From DASVTR01 sp036387475 (GTDB taxonomy: Bacteria > Acidobacteriota > Blastocatellia > Pyrinomonadales > Pyrinomonadaceae), in assembly GCA_036387475.1 (NCBI GenBank), contig DASVTR010000023.1, positions 124,001 through 188,000 on the forward strand: a DNA stretch of 64,000 nucleotides, written 5' to 3'. The notes under the pieces are model-generated. The model saw only the letters and a program-made list of their open reading frames with translations. It was not told where the DNA came from and made no database searches. This document shows, piece after piece, positions 52,188 to 61,700 of this stretch. The stretch's first letter is position 1, and each line of letters starts with the position of its first letter. Both the position numbers and the translations under genes were made by a program.

Positions 52188-53168
52188 TCAGGAAGCGAAC
52201 TGTTCTTTCTTTCCGCCCGCCAGTTGCGGCGCTGTCTGCCTTTGCTTGCGTCGATAGAGCGTAAAGCCGAACCAGAAGCCGTAGAAGAAGACGAGCATCA
52301 CCGCCGCTGCGATGATGGCGGCGCTTGCTGACTTTGTGACCTTGCGGATGACGACGAAGAAATCGCCCGTTATGCCGAGCGCCAGCGGCAACATTGCCGC
52401 CAGCAGCATACGGCTGGCGAATCTGTGAAAATGTTCTGTCTCTTCGCCGCGCTCGACAATACGATGATACGCGGCGGGCGTCATCAGCAACATGATGCTC
52501 AAGCCCACCAGCAACAGGCTCGCCAGATGCACATACTTTGAAGAAAGGGGAAGCTTCTCGAAGGCTTCCATCAGCGTCGTGACGAGTTGGAAACCGAGCA
52601 ACGCCTGAGCGCCCGGCAAAACGACCCTCGCTTCCGTCAGGACGTGTTTAATCTTGTCCGTAATCTTCGTTCCTTCCGCTTCGGCTTGCGCGTTCTCTTT
52701 CTCATCCATCGCCTTTTTCTCCATGACCTGCGATGCGCGCTGCGGCCTGCGCATGAATTCCAGCCCGTACCAGAAGAAGAGCGCCAGCAATCCCGCACCC
52801 AACCCGAAGCTGAGCGCAGGTGTGCGCCCCAGCGTCGGCTCTATCGCCACGTAAACATCAAAGCCGAGCGCGATGGCAAAGGGCAACAACGCATAGCCCA
52901 TCACTTTCGTCGTAAAGCGGTGCAGTCTCTCCGTGTCTTCACCATCTTCGACGATGCGATGATACGCGCCCGGCGCAAGCAGCAAGCCAAACGCAATCAG
53001 CATCAGTCCGAGGCCGCATATTTTCAGGTATTGTGAGTGTCGTGTTAGATTCTCGAAGCCTGGCTCAAAGACTGAACGATATTGAAAGCCGATTAGCACC
53101 TGAGAGCCGAGCACCAACATTCGCCCCTCGTCCAGAGCCTTCTGAATCTTATCCTTCAGCTTTGCCAT
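52188..53168 (-). CDS. Internally duplicated DUF6328-type membrane protein
   Basis: 326 aa. Two homologous halves (about 1-145 and 165-310), each with LVLGSQVLIGFQ or VLPGAQALLGFQ, then AYHRIVEDGEDTERLHR or AYHRIVERGEETEHFHR and four hydrophobic helices in total per half. DUF6328 is normally a single unit, so this is a gene-internal duplication. Function unknown. Confidence 0.82.
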   Translation of the reverse strand: MAKLKDKIQKALDEGRMLVLGSQVLIGFQYRSVFEPGFENLTRHSQYLKICGLGLMLIAFGLLLAPGAYHRIVEDGEDTERLHRFTTKVMGYALLPFAIALGFDVYVAIEPTLGRTPALSFGLGAGLLALFFWYGLEFMRRPQRASQVMEKKAMDEKENAQAEAEGTKITDKIKHVLTEARVVLPGAQALLGFQLVTTLMEAFEKLPLSSKYVHLASLLLVGLSIMLLMTPAAYHRIVERGEETEHFHRFASRMLLAAMLPLALGITGDFFVVIRKVTKSASAAIIAAAVMLVFFYGFWFGFTLYRRKQRQTAPQLAGGKKEQFAS

Positions 53169-53230
53169 CTTCCCACCTCGCTCGTTTTGTGCGGTTATTC
53201 TAAATCAAACGTGAGGATGAGCGAAATACA

Positions 53231-53324
53231 TTTCACACCAAGACGCAAAGGCGCTAAGAACAGCAAAGAAGAAACATAATCCTTTTCGCGTTTTTTCTTA
53301 GCGCCTTTGCGTCTTGGTGTGAAA
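53231..53324. repeat. Perfect 30-bp hairpin, CGCCTTTGCGTCTT words
   Basis: 53231-53260 (TTTCACACCAAGACGCAAAG...) is the exact reverse complement of 53295-53324, with a 34-nt loop containing a GAAGAAAC segment. Longest perfect stem in the window. It separates the DUF6328 gene from the first ABC permease gene. Confidence 0.92.
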
Positions 53325-53335
53325 CTGTTTTTCTT

Positions 53336-54601
53336 TTACTCGTAACGCAAACACTCAATCGGGTCGAGGCGCGAGGCTTTGCGCGCAGGCAGCACGCCGA
53401 AGATGAGGCCGACGCTGATGGAGACGACCAGGCCCGTGATGATGGCCCAGAGCGGAATCGTCGCAGGCAATGAGGGCACGAGCACCATGATGAGTTGGCT
53501 GATGCCGACGGCAAACAACACGCCGAGGATACCGCCGAGGAAAGTCAGCGTCATCGCTTCGTAGAGAAACTGGCGCACGATGTCTTTGCGCCGCGCGCCG
53601 ATGGCTTTGCGTATGCCGATCTCCTTCGTCCGCTCTGTCACGGAGACGAGCATAATGTTCATCACGCCGATGCCGCCGACCAGCAGGCCCAAACTCGAAA
53701 TAGCGATGGCGATGAGGCCGACCATCGCCGTGATGCTGTCGAATTGTTCGATAAACTTGTCCGCCGTCTTAATGTCGAAGTTGTTCGGGTCGCCAAACTT
53801 GACGTGGCGGCGGCGGCGCAGAATGTCTTCCGATTGCGCCAGCGCTTCCGGCAATAGCCCTGAGCGCCCGCGTATGACAAACAGCAGGTAGCCTTTGGCG
53901 GGCGCTATCTTCTGCGCCGTCCTGAGCGGGATAAAGACGGCGTTGTCCTCCTCGTTCTCGCCGAAGAAGCCCGCCTTTCGTTTTTCCAGCACGCCGACGA
54001 TCTCGAAAGTATGGCCGCCCATTTTGACCATCGTGCCGACAATGCGATTCTCGCTCGGAAAGAGCGCGTCCGCAGCGTTGACGCCAATGACCATCACATT
54101 GCGCCGCTGCTCGTCGTCCGCATCCGTGATGAAACGTCCTTCGCGCAGGGCAATGTTGGTGATGTCAGCATAGTTGGCCGTCACACCCTGCGTGTTGCCC
54201 CAACGATAGTTGTGCCCGTTGTAAGTGATGTTGTCGTCGAAGGGGCCGCCCCCGTAGCCGACGTTGGGAGCAACGATTGCCACGTCTTCGACCGCGCTCG
54301 CCTGCTCGCGTATGCTCGCGGCGTCCGCGACTGTCAAAGGCTTACGGCTGCGCTCTGAGCGGTCTTCGCCCACGCGCGGCCCCGTCGAGAGATGAAAGGC
54401 GTAGATGTTGTTCGTCCCATACTCTTCGATGATAGAGACGATGTTCTGGCGCAGGCCCGTTAAGATGGAAGCAATCGCTATCGCCGTCGTCACGCCGATG
54501 ACAATGCCAAGCACGGTCAGGAAACTTCTGAACTTGTGCGCCCGCACGCTATCGAGCGCCATCAGCAGAGTTTCAACGGGGAAAAATTTCGGCAGTCGCA
54601 A
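53336..54601 (-). CDS. MacB/FtsX-type ABC transporter permease
   Basis: 421 aa. TM1 (about 25-50, SFLTVLGIVIGVTTAIAIAS), a periplasmic MacB_PCD region (about 55-270), then three TMs of the FtsX domain (about 290-400; LIAIAISSLGLLVGGIGVMN, TERTKEIGIRKAIGARRKDI). RKAIGARRKDIVRQFL is the coupling-helix motif. Belongs to an efflux or lipoprotein-release-type exporter. Twelve bp after the second permease; no ATPase in the cluster. Confidence 0.88.
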   Translation of the reverse strand: MRLPKFFPVETLLMALDSVRAHKFRSFLTVLGIVIGVTTAIAIASILTGLRQNIVSIIEEYGTNNIYAFHLSTGPRVGEDRSERSRKPLTVADAASIREQASAVEDVAIVAPNVGYGGGPFDDNITYNGHNYRWGNTQGVTANYADITNIALREGRFITDADDEQRRNVMVIGVNAADALFPSENRIVGTMVKMGGHTFEIVGVLEKRKAGFFGENEEDNAVFIPLRTAQKIAPAKGYLLFVIRGRSGLLPEALAQSEDILRRRRHVKFGDPNNFDIKTADKFIEQFDSITAMVGLIAIAISSLGLLVGGIGVMNIMLVSVTERTKEIGIRKAIGARRKDIVRQFLYEAMTLTFLGGILGVLFAVGISQLIMVLVPSLPATIPLWAIITGLVVSISVGLIFGVLPARKASRLDPIECLRYE

Positions 54602-54613
54602 CGCTTTTCTCTT

Positions 54614-55858
54614 TCAGTTCTTAGTCAGCGCGACGATGGGGTCGAGCCGCGCCGCCTTCATCGCCGGATAGAGTCCGGCAATCATGCCGATGATGCCCGA
54701 CACGATTAAAGAGAGCAGGATGTACATGATGGTAATCGTCATCGGGATAGCGGTCGTGGAAGAAATCAGCCACGCGACGCCGAAAGCAAAGAGCAGCCCC
54801 ATCATTCCGCCGAGCGCGCAGAGCGTCGCCGACTCGATAAGAAACTGCACCAGAATTTGTTTCTTCGTTGCGCCGACAGCCTTGCGCAGACCGATCTCGA
54901 AAGTCCGCTCGGTGACGGAAACGAGCATGATGTTCATGACGACGATGCCGCCGACGACGAGCGTGATAAAGGTAATCGGAATGACGACCGTGGCGATGCT
55001 GCCGGTAAACTCGTCTACCTGATTGTTTACATCCTCGACGTTGACCAGCCCGAAATCGTCTTCGTCGTTGCCTGAGAGCCGGTGCTTGTTTCGCATCGCC
55101 ACCCGCGCATCCTCAATCGACGCCTTGAACTGCTCGCGCTCAGCCGCCTTGCCATGAATCTGTAACCCCTGGCGGCGTCCGAAGATTTGCAGGTGCGTCG
55201 TGACCGGGATGTATAGATGGCGGTCGAAGCTATCGCCGAAGAACGAGCCGCGTTTTTCTTCGACGCCGACAATGCGCATTGGCAAGCCAGCAATCTTCAG
55301 AGTCTTGCCCAGCGCCGTCGTGCCTGGGAAGAATTTCTCTTTGATGTCGCCGCCGAGCACGCACACCAAGGCAGAGCTTTGCACTTCGTCCGGCGTCAGA
55401 AAGCGACCTTCGGCAATCGTTTTGTCTTCAATGTCCACCATGTTGGCGGTCGAGCCGAAAATGAGCGCACCGGGAAACTCCACGCCGTCCTGCGAGAGGT
55501 CGAACTGGTTTTGCACCTGCGCCCCGACCTCAACGCAACTCGTACAATGCGCCTTCACCCACTCGTAATCGTCCCAATCGAGCCGCTTGTTACGCCGGTT
55601 TCGCTTCTCAAACTCTTCGTCCGAAAGCCTGCCGTGCGAAGCCATGCGCGCAATCATGAAGTGATTGATGCCAAGCACCTTCGACACCTTGTCAACGACG
55701 TAGGTGTTCAAGCCGTTAATCGAAGCGCCGACGACTACGACCGAGGCGACACCGATGATTATTCCAATCAAGGTCAGAAAAGCGCGCAGCTTATGTGCGA
55801 AGATTGATTGCAAGGCTATCCGCGCGGCGTCGGCATAAAATGAATAGAGGCGTTTCAT
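54614..55858 (-). CDS. MacB/FtsX-type ABC transporter permease, second
   Basis: 414 aa with the same build: TM1 (about 22-45, LRAFLTLIGIIIGVASVVVV), MacB_PCD (about 50-280), FtsX TMs (about 290-400; VVIPITFITLVVGGIVVMNI, TERTFEIGLRKAVGATKKQI). LRKAVGATKKQI coupling helix present. Adjacent paralogue of the 53336 gene, probably a heterodimeric pair needing a distant ATPase. Confidence 0.88.
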   Translation of the reverse strand: MKRLYSFYADAARIALQSIFAHKLRAFLTLIGIIIGVASVVVVGASINGLNTYVVDKVSKVLGINHFMIARMASHGRLSDEEFEKRNRRNKRLDWDDYEWVKAHCTSCVEVGAQVQNQFDLSQDGVEFPGALIFGSTANMVDIEDKTIAEGRFLTPDEVQSSALVCVLGGDIKEKFFPGTTALGKTLKIAGLPMRIVGVEEKRGSFFGDSFDRHLYIPVTTHLQIFGRRQGLQIHGKAAEREQFKASIEDARVAMRNKHRLSGNDEDDFGLVNVEDVNNQVDEFTGSIATVVIPITFITLVVGGIVVMNIMLVSVTERTFEIGLRKAVGATKKQILVQFLIESATLCALGGMMGLLFAFGVAWLISSTTAIPMTITIMYILLSLIVSGIIGMIAGLYPAMKAARLDPIVALTKN

Positions 55859-56253
55859 ATGCTCACACTGGCCTTACGATAATCTCTAAAATTATGTTTG
55901 CTTTATCTTGGCTAACCGAAAACACAGGCTGTCTCGAAGGGAAAGCGCTGGCCCAGTTGAATCGCCGGGCGCTTGCACCCTTTCGCGTTCTGCTCTGGAA
56001 AGACGCCCGTCGAGCTTTACCTGTTAACACCCGACAAGTCCTGCGGCTACTGTTAAAACGGCACGCCGCTTCTGTTTATTAACAGCAGGATTGAGGAAAG
56101 ATTTGGATTTTGGATGGACACCAGGCAGTTTCGCAGATGCTTTTACATCCAAGCGGAGTTGTTTTTAACACTCGCGTCGATAGAGCGCGTTCGCTTTTAA
56201 TCTTCAAGGGAGTTGAGGGTTGGGCTGGGGTTGAGCGGATAAAAAGCGTGCCG
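55859..56253. other. 395-bp gap, no gene seen
   Basis: No reading frame with a credible start, ribosome site or recognisable protein. One weak inverted repeat (CTGTTAA near 56048 with TTAACAG near 56080) and a short CGGC/GCCG hairpin inside. It is the upstream region of the permease operon (minus) and downstream of the HTH gene. Confidence 0.5.
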
Positions 56254-56646
56254 CTAACGAACCCGCATGGTCTGAATCAAAGCCTCCATGTGGTTCAAAT
56301 AGCGCTCAAGCGCGCGCCGGCCCGCGGTCGTTAAGCGATACTCTGTCTTCGGCGTGCGCCCTTCAAAGAACTTGGTGCAGGTGATGTATTCAGCGTCTTC
56401 CAGCTTGCGCGCATGCACGCTCAGATTGCCGTCCGTCGTCTTCATCAAATCTTTCAACTCGTTGAAGGAGAGAGACGCGTTGACGGCCAGGGCGCTGACG
56501 ATGCCGAGCCGCATTCTTTCATGTATGAGCCGGTCGAGTTCCGTCGCCGTCAGCTTGGGCTGCTGCTCCTCAGCGGCGCGCACGGCATTGTCCTGCGCGC
56601 GGCTCTTGCGTCGGCCTTCGTGTTTGAGTGCATTCTGTTTAGCCAC
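56254..56646 (-). CDS. Winged-helix transcriptional regulator
   Basis: 130 aa. TATELDRLIHERMRLGIVSA, FNELKDLMKTTDGNLSVHAR recognition helix, KLEDAEYITCTKFFEGRTP wing, and YRLTTAGRRALERYLNHMEA. A one-domain MarR/PadR-like winged helix. Its start overlaps the upstream membrane-protein gene by 8 bp, so the membrane protein is its probable target or sensor partner. Confidence 0.87.
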   Translation of the reverse strand: MAKQNALKHEGRRKSRAQDNAVRAAEEQQPKLTATELDRLIHERMRLGIVSALAVNASLSFNELKDLMKTTDGNLSVHARKLEDAEYITCTKFFEGRTPKTEYRLTTAGRRALERYLNHMEALIQTMRVR

Positions 56647-57256
56647 CGTGTCTCCTTGCGATGATGATGCCGAAAACGATGTGCAGCCCGCCGAATCCGG
56701 TCGCCATAAAATAGTTTCCCCAAGACGCGGGGCAAAACAGCGCGACCGCGCCCACGAACATAAAGCAGAGGCCCATCACCGGCACAATCCCAACCGAAAA
56801 CATTCCGCCCGTGACGACGCCCGTTCCATATAACAGCAACCAGACGCCGGGAATCACGCCCGTCAATCCGGCCCGATACAGCAAGACTGTCAGCAACGCT
56901 CCGACGACTATCGGCGGCGATAAGCTGAAAGCGACTTTGCGTCCCGGCCCTGAGAGCAGGGGCGTCCCCGCAGCATGTGCCTTTCGGGTCATCGCCCAAG
57001 AGGAAATAAGCAGCGAAAGCACAGCCTCGACCACCCACACCACGAGCCAAGCCTGAGCCGATGACTGCTGCGAAGCGACCAGCGTCGCGCCCACAGCCGT
57101 CACGCCGATGGCGACCTGTCCCCAGCCGGAGACGGCTGTGAATGACGAGGCGCGCTCCATCGTTTCGCGTATAAAGCGAAGATTATCCATCGCCCGCGCA
57201 TGCAGAGCGGGAGGCTCTTCTGCGTCTCGCGGACGAAGCTGATGAATGGAAGCCAT
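56639..57256 (-). CDS. Hypothetical multi-pass membrane protein
   Basis: 205 aa from the ATG at 57256. Six hydrophobic segments: about 47-63, 73-90, 110-128, 135-150, 153-172 and 180-200 (for example VSGWGQVAIGVTAVGATLVA, AWLVVWVVEAVLSLLISSW). N-terminus soluble (HQLRPRDAEEPPALHARAMD). Overlaps the HTH gene; family not recognised. Confidence 0.8.
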   Translation of the reverse strand: MASIHQLRPRDAEEPPALHARAMDNLRFIRETMERASSFTAVSGWGQVAIGVTAVGATLVASQQSSAQAWLVVWVVEAVLSLLISSWAMTRKAHAAGTPLLSGPGRKVAFSLSPPIVVGALLTVLLYRAGLTGVIPGVWLLLYGTGVVTGGMFSVGIVPVMGLCFMFVGAVALFCPASWGNYFMATGFGGLHIVFGIIIARRHGG

Positions 57257-57319
57257 AGCGCCATAATACACCGGCGCGCTAGTCTGTCAAGTGCTTTATT
57301 TAGCAAAGCAGCAGCCAGC

Positions 57320-57427
57320 AGAAGGCAAAAGGTAAAAGTAAAAAGGCAAAAGGGTGGGGTAGCCAACTTTTATTAAAAGTGGCTCTCCGCGTTCCTTTTG
57401 CCCTTTATCTTTTTACGTTTGCCTTCT
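57320..57427. repeat. Compound intergenic hairpin, GGCAAAAGG words
   Basis: Outer arms GAAGGCAAAAGGTAAAAG and CTTTTTACGTTTGCCTTC pair in several registers; inside, AGCCAACTTTT pairs with AAAAGTGGCT. GGGTAAAAG-like family. Just downstream of the CapA-like gene (minus). Confidence 0.75.
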
Positions 57428-58552
57428 TTAGGGTGAAATCGTGCCATCGTTGCTGATCTTGACGGCGGTGGGGCCGAAGTCGTCCATTGAGAGTTGACGG
57501 ATAAGAGGGATGACGGTCGCATTGGCGTCGGGGCGCGGGCCGTCCTGCGCGTGCTGTATGAGCGGGTGAATGCGCCCGCCGAGAAACTCGCCGTCCGGGC
57601 CAATTTGCGCGTCGAGCACCAAAGAGAGGCCGGTCGGGCCGTTGAAGGGGAAGCGAAAGAACGCGAAATTGCCAAGCGAGTAAGCGACCAGACGATCTTT
57701 GTAAACCTCAAGGCCGCGCACGACGTGTGGGCCGTGGCCGAGCACTAAGTCCGCCCCGGCGTCTATGACGGCGCGCGAGAACGCACGCAGATTGCCGCGC
57801 GGCTCTCCCAGAAAAACTTCCGGCCCGCGCGGCACGTGCTGCGCCGTCAGACCTTCCGCCCCGGCGTGAAACGAGACGATGACAATATCAGAGTTTGCTG
57901 CCACACGGGCGACAACTCTTCTCGCCGCTTCGATGTCGTTTACGTTGTACGAAATATTATTGGTCGCGAAAGCGATGACGCCGATTCTGCGCCCTTTAAC
58001 ATCTAGGTAGGCGATGTCATCGAAATCCGCACCGGCGTGCGCAATGCCCAGACCATCGAGCACACGGCGCGTGCTCTCTCGCCCTTCGAGGCCGAAATCC
58101 GACGCATGATTATTGGCGAGGCTCATAATGTCGAAGCCCGCCTCTTTAAGATACTTGCCGTAGCGCGTCGGCACACGAAAGGCATAACACATTCTCGAAC
58201 GCGGGCCGCACTTGGAAGACCTGCCGCCTTCGAGCATCGGCCCTTCAAGGTTGCCGAAGGCCAGGTCTGCTGCGGACAGAATCTCGCCGACTTGAGAGAG
58301 CATCAATGCGCCGTCCTGCGCCGGAAGCCCACGGTCAGGCGGATTGGTTGAGCCGAGCATGATGTCGCCGACGGCTGAGATTGTGATGGCCTCGCCCGGC
58401 GCTGGCGTTGCTTTAACCTGTACGACGGGGGCGGCGGTTGAGGATGAGAGTTGATCGGCCTGTGCTGTCCTGCGTGTGCATGCGGCGCTCCCGCCGAGGG
58501 CAACAGCAATGAGCAGGAGCAACGAGACGGCCAATCGGTTTCTAAAGAACAT
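57428..58552 (-). CDS. CapA-like metallophosphatase lipoprotein
   Basis: 374 aa from the ATG at 58552 (GGAGG 9 nt upstream); an in-frame ATG at 58597 is less favoured. Lipobox GGSAAC. CapA fold: SAVGDIMLGSTNPPDRG, GNLEGPMLEGG, SLANNHASDFGLEG, VSFHAGAEGL and VLGHGPHVVRGLEVYKDRLV, the usual metal-binding motifs. Family implicated in poly-gamma-glutamate anchoring or release. Exported lipoprotein. Confidence 0.88.
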   Translation of the reverse strand: MFFRNRLAVSLLLLIAVALGGSAACTRRTAQADQLSSSTAAPVVQVKATPAPGEAITISAVGDIMLGSTNPPDRGLPAQDGALMLSQVGEILSAADLAFGNLEGPMLEGGRSSKCGPRSRMCYAFRVPTRYGKYLKEAGFDIMSLANNHASDFGLEGRESTRRVLDGLGIAHAGADFDDIAYLDVKGRRIGVIAFATNNISYNVNDIEAARRVVARVAANSDIVIVSFHAGAEGLTAQHVPRGPEVFLGEPRGNLRAFSRAVIDAGADLVLGHGPHVVRGLEVYKDRLVAYSLGNFAFFRFPFNGPTGLSLVLDAQIGPDGEFLGGRIHPLIQHAQDGPRPDANATVIPLIRQLSMDDFGPTAVKISNDGTISP

Positions 58553-58704
58553 ACGAGGGAACCTCCGGCCAGAGATTCTACAGGAGAAGCGGCCCATACG
58601 CCAAAAGCAGAAATCGCCGCCCTCTTATCTTAATGAAGGCGGCGACTCCTGCGTGTTGCTTCTCAAGTCTATCTTTGATGTTGGCCCAACTCTGATTAGC
58701 ACCG

Positions 58705-61700
58705 CTAAGCGTCTGCCTGTCCGGCATACTTATCGGTGCTCGCGTTTGAGATAAAGGCGGCGTCTTCTTTCGTCAAAGACTCTTCGACGAGCCGTCGCTG
58801 TTCCATTTCGTGAATCGTGTAGGAGCCGGTCGCGGGGCTGGCGGAGGCCGCACGCCCGACGTAAAAGGGACGCTGGCAGCCCTTAAGCAGATTCATCAGG
58901 CGCGGCTCGACAAACGTCCAGCCGCCCATGTTCTTCGGCTCTTCCTGCGTCCAGACGAGTTGGGTCGCATTCGGGTAGCTACTGAAAATTTCGCGCAGCC
59001 TCTTTTCCGGGAACGGATAGAATTGTTCGAGACGAATAATCGCCACGTGATCGTCGCCGGATTTTTTGCGCGCGACGTTAAGGTCGTAAAAGACTTTGCC
59101 GCTGCACAGGATGATGCGCCGCACGCTCTCTGCATTGGCAGCATCCGCGTCGTCGATTACGGGCTGGAAGCCGCCGCTCGTCAGTTGATCCAAAGTGGAT
59201 GCGGCGGCAGGCAGGCGAAGGAGGCTCTTCGGCGTCATGACGATAAGCGGGCGCGCCGTCTCCTGCAACACCTGTCGGCGGAGCAAGTGAAAGTATTGCG
59301 CGGGGCTGGTCGGATAACAGACCTGTAGATTATTTTCGGCGCAGAGTTGCAGGTAACGCTCAAGGCGTGCGCTCGAATGCTCCGGCCCTTGACCTTCATA
59401 GCCGTGAGGAAGGAGCAGCGTGAGGCGTGAATGCTGTTTCCACTTGTCTTCGGAGGCGGCGATGTACTGGTCTATGATGACCTGCGCGCCGTTGCCAAAG
59501 TCGCCAAACTGCGCCTCCCACATGATGAGCGAATCGAGCGCAATCACCGAATAGCCATACTCAAAGCCGAGCACACCCTGCTCCGAAAGCGAGCTATCGA
59601 AGACTTCAAAGACAGCGAACTTATTCTTTTGGCTTCGCAACTCGGAGAGCGGCGACCAGGGCTGGCCGGTCTGCGTGTCGTACATGACGGCGTGGCGCTG
59701 GCTGAACGTGCCGCGCCCGGAATCCTGACCGCTCAAGCGGACGCGCGTGCCATCAAGCACGAGCGAGCCGAAGGCCACGGCCTCGGCAAAGGCCCAATCC
59801 ATCGGCGCTTGTCCTTCGCCCATCTTGGCACGGCGCGCGAGTTGGCCCACCATCTTCGGGTTGATGTTGAAACCTTCGGGCACGACCGCTATCTGCCGCC
59901 CTATCTCGCTCACGACTTCCGCGCTGACGGCTGTTTCAACGAGACGCGATCCGTCTTCTTCCTGCGTTGGCGGCGGTAGTTCTGTCGTCGGTGCTTTGTT
60001 GGCGACTACTTCCTTCGCACGCGCCAGCGCACTTTCATAAGCCTGCACGCTCTCGTCAATCAACTGTTTGACGCCCGCTTCGTCAATCACGCCTTCGCGC
60101 ATCAAGCGCCGCGCGTAGACATCGCGTACGCCGGGATGAGCCTTAACGCGCGCGTACATAAGGGGCTGCGTATAGCTCGGCTCGTCGCCCTCGTTGTGGC
60201 CCAGCTTGCGGAAGCCGACGACGTCGAGCACCACGTCCTTGTTAAACTCCTGCCGGTATTCGAGCGCGATTTGCAGCACGCGGTAGGCCGCTTCCGGGTC
60301 ATCGCCGTTGATGTGAAAGATTGGCAGTTGCGTCATCCGCGCCACGTCTGTCGAATAGATGGTCGAGCGACCCTTTTCCGGCGAGGTCGTAAAGCCGATC
60401 TGGTTGTTGATGATAATGTGAATCGTGCCGCCCGTGCGATAGCCCTTCAGTTCTGCGAGGTTCAGGGTTTCCATCACGATGCCCTGCCCGGCAAACGCCG
60501 CGTCGCCGTGCAGAAGAACCGGCAACGCAAGGTCAATCGCTTCCTCGCGCGGTACGTCGAGCGCATCCTGCTTGGCGCGCACTATACCTTCGACAACCGC
60601 GTCAACGAATTCCAGATGGCTCGGATTCGGCGAGACGGTGAGGCGCACCCTGCGACCGTCCTCGGTCAAGCGCTCGCCTACCGCGCCCTGATGATATTTC
60701 ACGTCGCCTTCGTCAGCCGGGAAGTTCGGATGAACAGAACCCTCGAACGACGTAAAGATGCGCTCTGAAAAGTCGCCGACAACGTTGGCAAGAATGTTCA
60801 GGCGTCCGCGATGGGCCATGCCGAGCGTGATGTCTTCGACGCCGCGCGCAGCCGCGCCCTCTATCAATTGGTCGAGCAGCGGAACGATGGTTTCGCAGCC
60901 TTCGATGGAGAATCTTTTCTGGCCCAGATACTTCGTGTGCAGGAAACGCTCAAACTGTTCGGCGTCCGTCAATTTCTTGAGCAGCCGCTTTTTGATTTCG
61001 GCTGAGAGCGGCTGCGGCTCGACGAAATGGATGCGGATGGCTTCGCGTATCCAGGTCTTCTGCTCCTTGCTCTGAATGTGGCGATACTCTATGCCGACCT
61101 TGCCGCAGTATGCTCGGCGCAGGATTTCAAGAATTTCGCGGAGGCTGGCGCTCTGCTTGCCCGCTAAGCCGCCTGTGATGAAGACGCGATCCAAGTCCCA
61201 GATTGTCAGGCCGTAATTCTCTATGTCGAGTTCGGGATGATAGACGGGCGGCATGGCGTGGAGCGGATCAATGTCCGCCATCAGATGCCCGCGCACGCGG
61301 TAGGCGTTAATCAACTCAAGAACGCGCGCCTGCTTGATGGTCAGAGCGCGCGTTTGGTCGCCACCGAGAAGCGCCGGGTTGCGGTCAATAGACCAGCGCA
61401 TGGGCGGGAAAGCAATCTCTAAATCTTGAAAGACACGCTCGTAAAAGTTGTGCTGGCCGAGCAGCAATTCGTGAACACGCGCGAGAAAAGCGCCGGACTC
61501 CGCGCCCTGTATGATGCGGTGGTCGTAGGTGCTGCTGATGTTGATGGCCTTGCTGATGCCTATGGCAGAGAGGGCTTCGGAAGCCATCGCGTGATATTCC
61601 GCCGGGTACTCAATCGCACCCGTAGCGATAATCACGCTTTGCCCTGCCATCAATCGCGGCGTCGAAGCGACCGTGCCGATTGTGCCGGGATTGGTCAGGG

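Noticed and set aside
55795..56082. 95-codon plus-strand frame between permease and HTH genes
   Set aside because: No credible start region, no recognisable features, partly overlaps the permease start on the other strand.
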